This document shows, in pieces, positions 1 to 5,643 of a stretch of 10,950 nt of DNA (within the stretch, counting starts at the first letter, position 1; each line of letters begins with the position of its first letter). The DNA is from Candidatus Woesearchaeota archaeon (GTDB taxonomy: Archaea > Nanobdellota > Nanobdellia > Woesearchaeales > GW2011-AR4), in the NCBI GenBank assembly GCA_016185875.1, contig JACPMS010000095.1, forward strand, positions 1-10,950, written 5' to 3'. The notes under the pieces were generated by a model. The model was given only the letters and a program-made list of their open reading frames with translations. It ran no database searches and had not been told where the DNA came from. The translations under genes were made by a program, and so were the position numbers.

Positions 1-1
1 A

Positions 2-229
2 TGCGGAAACTGCGGAACACAGCAAAGATACTGCAATGGATGCGACTGGACTGGCTCTTACCAATGCATAAACCAAGGCAGCTGCTCGCCTGGACAAACT
101 CAAAATCTAGGTGCTTGCGGAAACTGCGGCACTTTGCAGCAAACATGCCAAGGCAACTGCCAATGGGGCGGAAGTTCCTGCGTTAACCAAGGTCCTTGCT
201 CGCCTGGCTCAACACAATGTGTTGGATCA
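2..229 (+). repeat. Two tandem 114-bp (38-codon) coding repeats
   Basis: Unit 1 is 2-115 and unit 2 is 116-229. Both open with the codons for CGNCGT and end in NQG-C-SPG-TQ. The identical DNA TGCGGAAACTGCGG appears at 2-15 and 116-129. More copies may lie upstream of the window. Confidence 0.75.
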
Positions 230-1003
230 ACATTCCAATCATGCACATCAGGCTGCCAGTGGCAAAACTCCGGAACTAATGCAGACGGAGATGCAAAAGA
301 CAAGCAATGCGGAGATTCCTTATGCGACAATGCTGCTGGTGTTTATGACTCGACGAAAACAGCAACAGAAACAAATTGTAATGACGGCTTGGATAATGAC
401 TGCGATGGACTTACAGACTGCAGTGACAATGACTGCGATGGCTCAATCACAGGAACTGTTAAGAATCATGACAGCCAATTAATTTCTTCAGCAGATGTAA
501 GCGCAAAGAAAGACCTGACAACAATCAAATCATCAGCAACAAACCAGCAAGGAAGTTATCTTATTTCTCCAATAAGCTGCGGAGCATACAACCTTGTTGC
601 GTCCCACCCTGATTATGCGCCGCAAACAAAAACTAATGTTGTTGTAAATCCGTTACAGCAGACAACAGCTAACTTTGAGGGTGGCAGCTCTTTGGTTTTC
701 GGCTCATCTTGCGAAGCTGACTGCACATTTGCTTCAGACAGCATAATACATGCTTCATGCGACAACAAGAATGGATGCACTTTCTATGACAGCATTTCAA
801 AAGCAGCATGCGACAATTCCCAGCCAGGCTGGGTAAGGGACTATGATGCAAGCCATTATGTGACATGCGCTTCTGGAAGCCCGCAGCCAAAGGTGGAGAT
901 TGAAGCAAGCGTCAGCTGTTCAAGCGGCACTTTGGTCAAGGTCACAAGGATTGTTGTTTACAACGGCAAGCCAGTCAAATTGGTTGTTGCGGCGTGCGGT
1001 TAA
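2..1003 (+). CDS. Secreted Cys-rich repeat protein with MopE-type motif and carboxypeptidase-regulatory-like domain (5' truncated)
   Basis: The frame is open from base 2 to the TAA at 1001-1003 and gives 333 visible residues; the start lies before the window. Visible residues 1-38 and 39-76 form two copies of a 38-residue repeat (CGNCGT..., Cx3C or Cx2C, W, then NQGxCSPGxTQ). A third degenerate copy, SCTSGCQWQNSG, follows. Residues 126-147 hold CNDGLDNDCDGLTDC and SDNDCDG, which resembles the MopE metal-binding motif. Residues 148-218 (GTVKN... to NVVVNP) look like a carboxypeptidase-regulatory/CnaB-like beta-sandwich, a fold common in extracellular proteins. The C-terminal 100 residues are again Cys-rich (C237, C241, C253, C259, C270, C289, C306, C332). 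The many cysteines imply an extracellular, disulfide-stabilised surface protein. I infer a cell-surface or adhesin-type role; nothing in the sequence identifies a ligand. No C-terminal membrane anchor is visible. Confidence 0.8.
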   Translation, partial: CGNCGTQQRYCNGCDWTGSYQCINQGSCSPGQTQNLGACGNCGTLQQTCQGNCQWGGSSCVNQGPCSPGSTQCVGSTFQSCTSGCQWQNSGTNADGDAKDKQCGDSLCDNAAGVYDSTKTATETNCNDGLDNDCDGLTDCSDNDCDGSITGTVKNHDSQLISSADVSAKKDLTTIKSSATNQQGSYLISPISCGAYNLVASHPDYAPQTKTNVVVNPLQQTTANFEGGSSLVFGSSCEADCTFASDSIIHASCDNKNGCTFYDSISKAACDNSQPGWVRDYDASHYVTCASGSPQPKVEIEASVSCSSGTLVKVTRIVVYNGKPVKLVVAACG

Positions 1004-1043
1004 CTTTATTATAAGCAAAAAGTAAGTAATACTTTAAAATAAG

Positions 1044-1056
1044 AAAAGTTTATATA
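1044..1056 (+). promoter_or_regulatory. Archaeal BRE/TATA promoter of the AbrB-PIN operon
   Basis: AAAAG (BRE-like, 1044-1048) is followed by TTTATATA (1049-1056). Counting about 26 nt from the box centre puts transcription start near 1078-1080, at the foot of the leader hairpin. The 14-mer GAAAAGTTTATATA (1043-1056) recurs exactly at 2630-2643 before the second toxin-antitoxin pair. Confidence 0.7.
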
Positions 1057-1077
1057 CAAGTTTATGTTTATGGATTA

Positions 1078-1132
1078 TGGTGATGTGTATATGCAAGCAT
1101 ACTCACTTTGTTCGTAGCTTGCATTTTCACCA
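1078..1132 (+). promoter_or_regulatory. Leader hairpin directly before the antitoxin ribosome site
   Basis: The outer stem is TGGTGA (1078-1083) with TCACCA (1127-1132). The inner stem is ATGCAAGC (1091-1098) with GCTTGCAT (1117-1124), and can extend by TAC/GTA (1100-1102 with 1114-1116). The 3' arm ends just before the GAGGT ribosome site (1133-1137), and the predicted transcription start falls at the 5' arm. The whole leader is therefore nearly one hairpin. It may be an operator for the AbrB protein or an RNA control element; which one cannot be told from sequence. Confidence 0.55.
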
Positions 1133-1141
1133 GAGGTAAAA

Positions 1142-1396
1142 ATGCAAGAAATCATTGAAACAACAAAAATGTCCACAAGAGGACAAGTTATCATACCAAA
1201 GGATGTTAGAGATTATATCAAAGCAGAAGAAAATACAATTTTTACAGTAGTGCCTCTTGATAAAGAAACAATTTTGATGAAGAAAATGGATAAAAAGAAA
1301 TTGCTGGAGGAGTTCAGAAGCATAAGAAGCAGCGTAAAGGAAAAATTAAGCGCAGAGGAAATAAATAATGAAATCAGGGCAAGCAGAAAAGCTTAA
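1142..1396 (+). CDS. AbrB/SpoVT-type (VapB-like) antitoxin
   Basis: This 84-residue protein has an N-terminal swapped-hairpin AbrB domain at about residues 5-48, with the hallmark STRGQVIIPKDVR. A charged helical tail (about 49-84) follows, where such antitoxins usually wrap the toxin. In this family the protein binds DNA as a dimer, represses its own operon and neutralises the partner nuclease. The ATG at 1142 has a GAGGT ribosome site 4 nt upstream (1133-1137) and lies behind a strong TATA box and a hairpin leader. Its 3' end overlaps the PIN toxin gene by 29 nt, as expected for a translationally coupled antitoxin-toxin pair. The length is normal for the family. Autoregulation is inferred, not shown. 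Confidence 0.9.
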   Translation: MQEIIETTKMSTRGQVIIPKDVRDYIKAEENTIFTVVPLDKETILMKKMDKKKLLEEFRSIRSSVKEKLSAEEINNEIRASRKA

Positions 1397-1826
1397 AGTT
1401 GTGATTGATACGAATGCCGTAATATCGGCTCCATTATCAGAGAACAGCAATCCTGCAAAGATTTTCGAGCTTATTTTGCTTGAGGAAATTAATAATTTTA
1501 CAAGTCCAGAGATTGTAGAGGAAATAAGTGAGGTATTTGGCAGGGACAAAATAAAAAACAGGTTGCCCCAGGATAAAATAAATTTCATAATTGATAATTT
1601 TAAAAAATTTTCAAAATCAGTCAAGCCAAGGATTAAATTGAATGTAATAAAAGACGATGCAGACGATAATGGGATTTTAGAGTGCGCTGAAACAGCAAAA
1701 GCAGATTATATTGTATCAGGGGACCAGCATCTTCTGAAATTAAAAAATTATAAGGATATAAAAATTGTTTCGCCAAAGGACTTTTTTGAAATATATCTGG
1801 AAAGTACAAAAAATCAAGAAAGATAA
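1368..1826 (+). CDS. PIN-domain ribonuclease toxin (VapC-like, COG1569 type)
   Basis: This 152-residue protein carries a PIN fold in the pattern of the COG1569/PIN_3 group. It has VVIDTN (D14) at the first strand, SPEIVEEI (E48/E51/E52) in the first helix region, DDADDNGILECA (D97-D100) and YIVSGDQHLL (D119). These acidic residues form the metal-binding site expected of an active endoribonuclease. The ATG at 1368 lies inside the antitoxin gene and has AGAGGA at 1354-1359 as a plausible ribosome site. In this family the toxin cleaves RNA when the antitoxin is lost; the RNA target cannot be read here. The stop TAA (1824-1826) is followed after 1 nt by the ATG of the next membrane-protein gene, so toxin and minor pilin-like gene are probably on one transcript. 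Confidence 0.9.
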   Translation: MKSGQAEKLKVVIDTNAVISAPLSENSNPAKIFELILLEEINNFTSPEIVEEISEVFGRDKIKNRLPQDKINFIIDNFKKFSKSVKPRIKLNVIKDDADDNGILECAETAKADYIVSGDQHLLKLKNYKDIKIVSPKDFFEIYLESTKNQER

Positions 1827-1827
1827 A

Positions 1828-2172
1828 ATGCCGAAATCAAGCTTCAAAATCGATGAAATAACTCTTGTGCTGATAGTGGCTATTTTAGCCATTATTTTCA
1901 GCATATCCGGCAAAAGCAATGAGCCTTCAAAAATGGAGGCAGAGAGGATAACTGCAATGCTTTTGGACGACCACGGCATAAGCTTTGCAAATGGGGGGGT
2001 AATTGATGAAAATAAATTGAAGGGAATACAAAGCATGGATTACCTGGATTTCAAGAATTCCCTTAAAGCCAAAAACGACTTCTGCATCTACATTGAAGAT
2101 GAAAATGGTGACATAATTCTTGCAAAAGGCTCCAGCAAATTAAATGGTGATGGCGCCCATTGCCAAGAATGA
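1828..2172 (+). CDS. Small membrane-anchored protein with DFC-EDE motif, candidate pilin-like accessory protein
   Basis: I do not recognise a named family for this 114-residue protein. It has one N-terminal hydrophobic segment at about residues 10-27 (ITLVLIVAILAIIFSIS) after a short polar head (MPKSSFKIDE). A soluble domain follows and contains NDFCIYIEDENGDIIL (83-98) and a second cysteine near the end (C86, C112). The next gene encodes a clear relative with SDFCLYFEDEKGYIVL and a matching late cysteine, so the two are tandem paralogues. The ATG at 1828 is 1 nt after the PIN toxin stop; an earlier in-frame ATG at 1765 would lie wholly inside the toxin gene and add a hydrophilic head before the membrane segment. 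A run of seven G (1993-1999) lies in the reading frame. There is no canonical class III cleavage site, unlike its paralogue. Confidence 0.7.
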   Translation: MPKSSFKIDEITLVLIVAILAIIFSISGKSNEPSKMEAERITAMLLDDHGISFANGGVIDENKLKGIQSMDYLDFKNSLKAKNDFCIYIEDENGDIILAKGSSKLNGDGAHCQE

Positions 2173-2222
2173 ACAGAAAGTTCTAATAATAAACAACGTA
2201 AATTGCATAATCCATCAAATTG

Positions 2223-2621
2223 GTGATTAATATCAATAAAAAAGCACAGTCATGGTCAATTGACGTCACTTTGGGTGTCATTATTTTTATTGCGGCTTTT
2301 TTTATCTTTTATTCGCTGCTGAATGCGAACCCCGGCACAAAAGCCAGCAATTTGAAACAAGAAGCATCAATAATAGTCAGGCAAGTGACATCCGAGGACA
2401 GCCTGATCAGGGTGATTGACGGCAATGAAATAAACATAAGCAAGCTGAACGAGCTCAAAAACCTAAGCTATGACGAGTTAAAAAGAAGGCTGAGGGTAGA
2501 GAGCGACTTCTGCCTTTATTTCGAGGACGAAAAGGGCTACATTGTGCTGATAAACAACAGCTACAAGGGGGTAGGCGCATCAACAATCAATTTGAGCGGC
2601 ACTCCGTGCAGCCAAAGGTAA
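2223..2621 (+). CDS. Pilin-like minor subunit with class III prepilin-type N-terminus and DFC-EDE domain
   Basis: This 132-residue protein opens with NKKAQSWSIDVTLGV and continues into a hydrophobic helix to about residue 33. That matches an archaeal class III prepilin: basic head, A/Q processing site, an acidic residue near +5/+6, and an assembly helix. The soluble part is related to the upstream gene (ELKNLSYDELKRRL, SDFCLYFEDEKG; C97 and C129). Export and processing by an archaeal prepilin peptidase is inferred; that enzyme is not in the window. There is no ATG. The start is GTG 2223 or TTG 2220, and the GGTGA at 2222-2226 overlaps the start instead of preceding it. This suggests leaderless initiation; a weak TATA-like CTAATAAT (2183-2190) lies about the right distance upstream. 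Confidence 0.75.
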   Translation: MININKKAQSWSIDVTLGVIIFIAAFFIFYSLLNANPGTKASNLKQEASIIVRQVTSEDSLIRVIDGNEINISKLNELKNLSYDELKRRLRVESDFCLYFEDEKGYIVLINNSYKGVGASTINLSGTPCSQR

Positions 2622-2630
2622 AGAAAATAG

Positions 2631-2643
2631 AAAAGTTTATATA
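2631..2643 (+). promoter_or_regulatory. Archaeal BRE/TATA promoter of the UPF0175-DUF3368 operon
   Basis: AAAAG (2631-2635) is followed by TTTATATA (2636-2643). Transcription is expected to start near 2663-2668, giving a leader of only about 11-16 nt before the ATG at 2679. Confidence 0.7.
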
Positions 2644-2678
2644 TAATATGTTTACATTGTATTATATTGAATACAAAA

Positions 2679-2990
2679 ATGGCAACAACCATCTCTGTAA
2701 GACTTGATAAGTCTCTCCTGAAAGACCTATCTGCAATTGAGAGGAATTGGCAGGCTGATCGCTCAGAAGCAATTAGGAGATTATTGGCTAAAGCTATAAA
2801 TTCTTGGAAACTGCAATATGCAGTGGAAAAGCTTAGAGAGCATAAAATTTCAGTAGGCAAGGCTGCTGAAGAATGCGGTATTTCAATTTGGGAAATGCTT
2901 GATATCTTAAAAGAGAATACCATTAATTGGACAGGCTACTCTAAGGAAGATCTCGAGAGAGACCTTAAAGTTTTAGAGGGAAAAGATTGA
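2679..2990 (+). CDS. UPF0175-family antitoxin
   Basis: This 103-residue protein begins with a ribbon-helix-helix-like segment (ATTISVRLDKSLLKDL, then RSEAIRRLLAKAI). It continues with the UPF0175 signature helix-turn-helix region ISVGKAAEECGISIWEML at about residues 57-74. UPF0175 proteins are usually found paired with DUF3368 PIN-like proteins and are regarded as their antitoxins; that partner is the next gene. The ATG at 2679 fits a near-leaderless message from the promoter at 2631-2643; a TTG at 2667 in the same frame is an alternative start that would be truly leaderless. The stop TGA (2988-2990) overlaps the TTG start of the toxin gene, implying translational coupling. DNA binding and autorepression are inferred from the fold. 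Confidence 0.88.
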   Translation: MATTISVRLDKSLLKDLSAIERNWQADRSEAIRRLLAKAINSWKLQYAVEKLREHKISVGKAAEECGISIWEMLDILKENTINWTGYSKEDLERDLKVLEGKD

Positions 2991-3451
2991 TATCAAACGC
3001 AACAGCACTTATTTGCTTGAGCAAAATAAATAAGCTTGAGCTTCTTAAGAAGGTTTATTCTGTTGTCATTACTCCTTCTGCTGTACAGAGTGAAGTCCTG
3101 CGCAAAGGGAAAGAGGGCTATTCCAATATCTATGATGCAACTAAGAACGGCTGGATTAAGGTAATTGACCCAAAAAAGAGCATTAACCTCGGACTTGGAG
3201 CAGGAGAAAGTCAAGCAATTAGCCTTGCGATAGAAAGGAAAGACAGCATTCTGCTTGATGATGCTTTCGCTATAAAAGCTGCAAAATCATTTAACATATC
3301 TGTTGCAAGGACAACTACTGTTATCTTTATAGCGCTTCAAAATAAAATTATCAACAAATCTCAAGCGCTTAGTATCTTGAACCAACTCATTGAAAATGGC
3401 TACTACATTTCCACAAAAGATTATGCTATTTTGATGTCTAAGCTTAAATAA
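2987..3451 (+). CDS. DUF3368-family PIN-like toxin
   Basis: This 154-residue protein fits DUF3368 (COG2405): MISNATALICLSKI at the N-terminus, VVITPSAVQSEV (E36), LGAGESQAISLA (E74) and ILLDDAFA (D91/D92). The first PIN aspartate is replaced by asparagine (N4, SNATALI), a substitution I recall as common in this family, so the metal site may differ from classical VapC. The start is TTG at 2987 in a TTGA overlap with the antitoxin stop, with GAGGG at 2976-2980 as a ribosome site 6 nt upstream. There is no competing ATG before the conserved N-terminal strand. The role as nuclease toxin held by the UPF0175 partner is inferred from the pairing. Confidence 0.87.
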   Translation: MISNATALICLSKINKLELLKKVYSVVITPSAVQSEVLRKGKEGYSNIYDATKNGWIKVIDPKKSINLGLGAGESQAISLAIERKDSILLDDAFAIKAAKSFNISVARTTTVIFIALQNKIINKSQALSILNQLIENGYYISTKDYAILMSKLK

Positions 3452-3504
3452 AAGAGCTTCAAATTAATGCAAAATTGAAGAAAAGTTATTTTATAAACAA
3501 AAAA

Positions 3505-3514
3505 CTATATATAC
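3505..3514 (+). promoter_or_regulatory. TATA box before the prepilin-like gene
   Basis: CTATATATAC (3505-3514) is preceded by an A-rich stretch and lies about 35 nt before the ATG at 3544, predicting a leader of roughly 9 nt. A second weaker box, AAAAGTTATTTTATA, lies at 3481-3495. Confidence 0.55.
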
Positions 3515-3543
3515 ACTCTGATTCTGATATCTTAAATATTAAA

Positions 3544-4077
3544 ATGGCGATTAAAAAAAGAGGATATTTCTTTATATTAGATGCTGTGCTGGGATTGTCG
3601 ATTCTTGTTATCGGAGTAATACTGATAACATCCTCTTATGTAAATGTGCCCCAGCCTGCCCAGGTTGGATTGCTGTCAGATGACTTGCTTGATTTTCTCT
3701 CCAACACCAAGATAAAAGAGCTTAACAACCCTTATGCAGGCATTGGAGGACAGCTGTGGAATCAAGGCGTTATAAAAGACGCTGACAATTCTTTGCTCCA
3801 GCAGATAGGGGAGTTTTATGCGACAAGCAAGCTTGACACTGCTGAAAAATTCATACAAAATGTGTCAATAGGAATAGTGCCGCAGCAATTCAGGTATGAG
3901 CTCTGGGTTGATGGCATTATCTTGTACCCAAAAACGCCAGCACTTGAGCATATCAAGTCAAGAAACAGCACAAATGTCCTGCTGACTTCGAAAAAAATCA
4001 CATTCGGGATTCTGGACAAAGCAACAGGCAGCATATGGGGGCCTTACAAGGCAGAGGTATTTGTATGGGAAAGGTAG
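3544..4077 (+). CDS. Pilin-like protein with prepilin-type N-terminus (candidate minor pilin)
   Basis: This 177-residue protein begins MAIKKRGYFFILDAVLGLS and continues into a hydrophobic segment to about residue 30. A basic head, glycine, aromatic residues, an acidic residue five to six positions later and a long hydrophobic helix are the layout of an archaeal type IV pilin precursor. The rest is a soluble extracytoplasmic domain with no recognised fold (DDLLDFLSNTKIKEL, FRYELWVDGIIL, TGSIWGPYKAEV). The ATG at 3544 is preferred over an upstream TTG at 3475, because the longer form would span both promoter boxes and bury the signal. The gene overlaps the next one by 13 nt, so the two are probably co-translated and may assemble together. 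Confidence 0.75.
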   Translation: MAIKKRGYFFILDAVLGLSILVIGVILITSSYVNVPQPAQVGLLSDDLLDFLSNTKIKELNNPYAGIGGQLWNQGVIKDADNSLLQQIGEFYATSKLDTAEKFIQNVSIGIVPQQFRYELWVDGIILYPKTPALEHIKSRNSTNVLLTSKKITFGILDKATGSIWGPYKAEVFVWER

Positions 4078-5066
4078 CAAAAATCAGCATGCAGAGGAAA
4101 GGAATATTCTTCACTTTGATTGCCATAACCATAATGGCGGTATTCATACTTGTGTTTACCCCGCAGGCAGATATAAGCCTGCAAAAGGACACGCAAGCCA
4201 TTAGGACAAGAATAGGCTCTATTGATAATTATGTGAATGACCTGGAAAACAGGTATTTTGAAACCGTGCTCAGGGCAACAACATACAAGACACTACTTTC
4301 TTTGATTTTCTACATTAATTCAACAGGCGCTTACCTGCCAGATATGGATTCTGCATTTTCCGAGGTTATGCTGACTGGCAAAATCAATGGAGTGGCTATA
4401 GACACAGTTACCGGCAAAAAAATAATGACAAACAATACGCTGGCAGACTGGAACAGCAGGATAATTGAAACTGCAAGAGACACATTAAATGTGAACACCA
4501 CAATAACTGTAAACAGGGTTTCTGTTTTCCAGACAAAGCCGTGGAATATAGACTCAGCAATGGACGTGAGCTTTTCAGTCAGCTCAAAGGTTGCTGACTG
4601 GAAGAAAAGCGCAGTAATAAAAACAACCATGGAGATTGAAGGGCTGCCTGACCCATACTATCTTGTAAATACAAAAAGCACAGGCTCTTATACAAACCAG
4701 ATAAAAAAATCATCTGTAGAGTTCAACCAATGGGGCATTTCAAAAGTGAGGGAGCACTTAAGGAACAGCACTTATGCGCACTTCGAGGACTCTGATGCGC
4801 CGAGCTTTCTGATGAGGTTCACAAACACAATAACCAGCTCAGGCTGCTGCGGCATTGAATCTTTGGTAAATCCCAACAAAATAAATCCAAGTGATCAAAA
4901 AGAAAGCTATGCCGACTATCTTTTCTGGACTCATCAATATGCCAATAACTGCACGCAGCTTTACAACATAACAGGCTTGTGGGACGAGTTCAGGTATTTC
5001 AAGCTGGATTTTGGGCATGCTGCCAGGTACAATATAACCTCACAAGATGCTGTAAGGACGTGTTAA
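4065..5066 (+). CDS. Large pilin-like extracytoplasmic protein
   Basis: This 333-residue protein has a short basic head (MGKVAKISMQRKG) and a hydrophobic segment at about 14-32 (IFFTLIAITIMAVFIL), again a prepilin-like arrangement. A long exported domain follows with many N-x-S/T sites. Recognisable stretches are IEGLPDPYYLVNT (191-203) and SSGCCGIESLVNP (258-270), which recall large pilus-associated proteins of archaea. Cysteines are C261, C262, C296 and the C-terminal C333, an even set that could form two disulfides. AGAGGT at 4053-4058, 6 nt before the ATG at 4065, decides the start; the longer frame from 4035 lacks such a site. The overlap with the preceding pilin-like gene implies a shared operon. 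A role as a minor or tip pilin or assembly factor is inferred. Confidence 0.72.
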   Translation: MGKVAKISMQRKGIFFTLIAITIMAVFILVFTPQADISLQKDTQAIRTRIGSIDNYVNDLENRYFETVLRATTYKTLLSLIFYINSTGAYLPDMDSAFSEVMLTGKINGVAIDTVTGKKIMTNNTLADWNSRIIETARDTLNVNTTITVNRVSVFQTKPWNIDSAMDVSFSVSSKVADWKKSAVIKTTMEIEGLPDPYYLVNTKSTGSYTNQIKKSSVEFNQWGISKVREHLRNSTYAHFEDSDAPSFLMRFTNTITSSGCCGIESLVNPNKINPSDQKESYADYLFWTHQYANNCTQLYNITGLWDEFRYFKLDFGHAARYNITSQDAVRTC

Positions 5067-5151
5067 CAAATGATTATATGTTACCAAAATAAAAATAAAG
5101 AATGTTAAATCAAAATAAACAATTTCAAGTTGCCACTCAAAGACAATAACT

Positions 5152-5163
5152 AAAGTTTTTATA
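5152..5163 (+). promoter_or_regulatory. Promoter for a leaderless transcript of the winged-helix gene
   Basis: AAAG (5152-5155) plus TTTTTATA (5156-5163) sits about 26 nt before the ATG at 5185, so the message probably starts at the ATG itself. The rest of the 5067-5151 gap is AT-rich with no structure that I see. Confidence 0.65.
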
Positions 5164-5184
5164 CCATAAACCAAATTAAAGAAT

Positions 5185-5637
5185 ATGCCAACTAATGACA
5201 CGGTGCTGAGGACAATCGCTGATGAATTGCTAGAGCTGGTAAAGAAAAGCAGGAAAATATCTGTTGAAGATGCAGCAAAAAAGCTGAAAATGCCTCTTGC
5301 AACAATACAGTCTCTTGTTGATTTTTTGGTTGAGGAAAGGGTTTTCGGCATAGAGTACAAATTCACAACACCGTACATCTATCTGTACAGGGATGGCATC
5401 AAGGAAGCAAAAGGCAAAGAAAGCAGCTTTGCAAAAGGGCTCATCACCAAGGAGCAGTTTTATGAAAAGGCAAAAGAAAAAAATGCGCCTTACGAGCATA
5501 TTGAAGGGATGTGGAGAAAATACCTGCAGCAGAATCTTGCTCACATAAGGGAAGAATTTTTGAGAAAGGCAAGGGATAAAAAAGTTCCGGAAGACAAAAT
5601 AGAAGAGCTTTGGAAGAAATACCTGGCGTATTTGTAA
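5185..5637 (+). CDS. Winged-helix protein with a tandem C-terminal helical repeat
   Basis: This 150-residue soluble protein has a winged-helix domain at about residues 7-70: helices DTVLRTIADELLELVK and SVEDAAKKLKMPLATIQSLVDFL, then wing strands GIEYKF and PYIYLY. A linker (GIKEAKGKESSFAKGLITK) follows. The C-terminal part is two copies of a 25-residue motif with a 33-residue period, at 90-114 and 123-147: E-x-F-x-x-KA-x-x-K-x-x-P-x-x-x-IE-x-x-W-x-KYL. I do not know a named family. It could be a transcription regulator of the pilus genes or, like several archaeal winged-helix proteins, a protein-protein adaptor. It starts a two-gene unit with the helical-repeat gene (6 nt between stop and ATG) just before the pilus motor genes, which ties it to that system by context only. 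Confidence 0.72.
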   Translation: MPTNDTVLRTIADELLELVKKSRKISVEDAAKKLKMPLATIQSLVDFLVEERVFGIEYKFTTPYIYLYRDGIKEAKGKESSFAKGLITKEQFYEKAKEKNAPYEHIEGMWRKYLQQNLAHIREEFLRKARDKKVPEDKIEELWKKYLAYL

Positions 5638-5643
5638 TTGAAA

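Noticed and set aside
111..482. A 123-residue open frame overlapping the Cys-rich protein
   Set aside because: It lies in a shifted frame over the tandem repeats, has no domain, and the other frame shows clear Cys/Trp repeat conservation and recognisable domains.
1064..1117. Short upstream ORF in the AbrB-PIN leader (17 codons, or 8 from ATG 1091)
   Set aside because: The longer start lies upstream of the predicted transcription start and neither has a ribosome site; the same bases are better explained as the arms of the hairpin.
3475..3543. A 23-residue N-terminal extension of the pilin-like gene from TTG 3475
   Set aside because: It spans two TATA boxes, is hydrophilic, and would place the prepilin signal internally; the ATG at 3544 gives a normal prepilin head.
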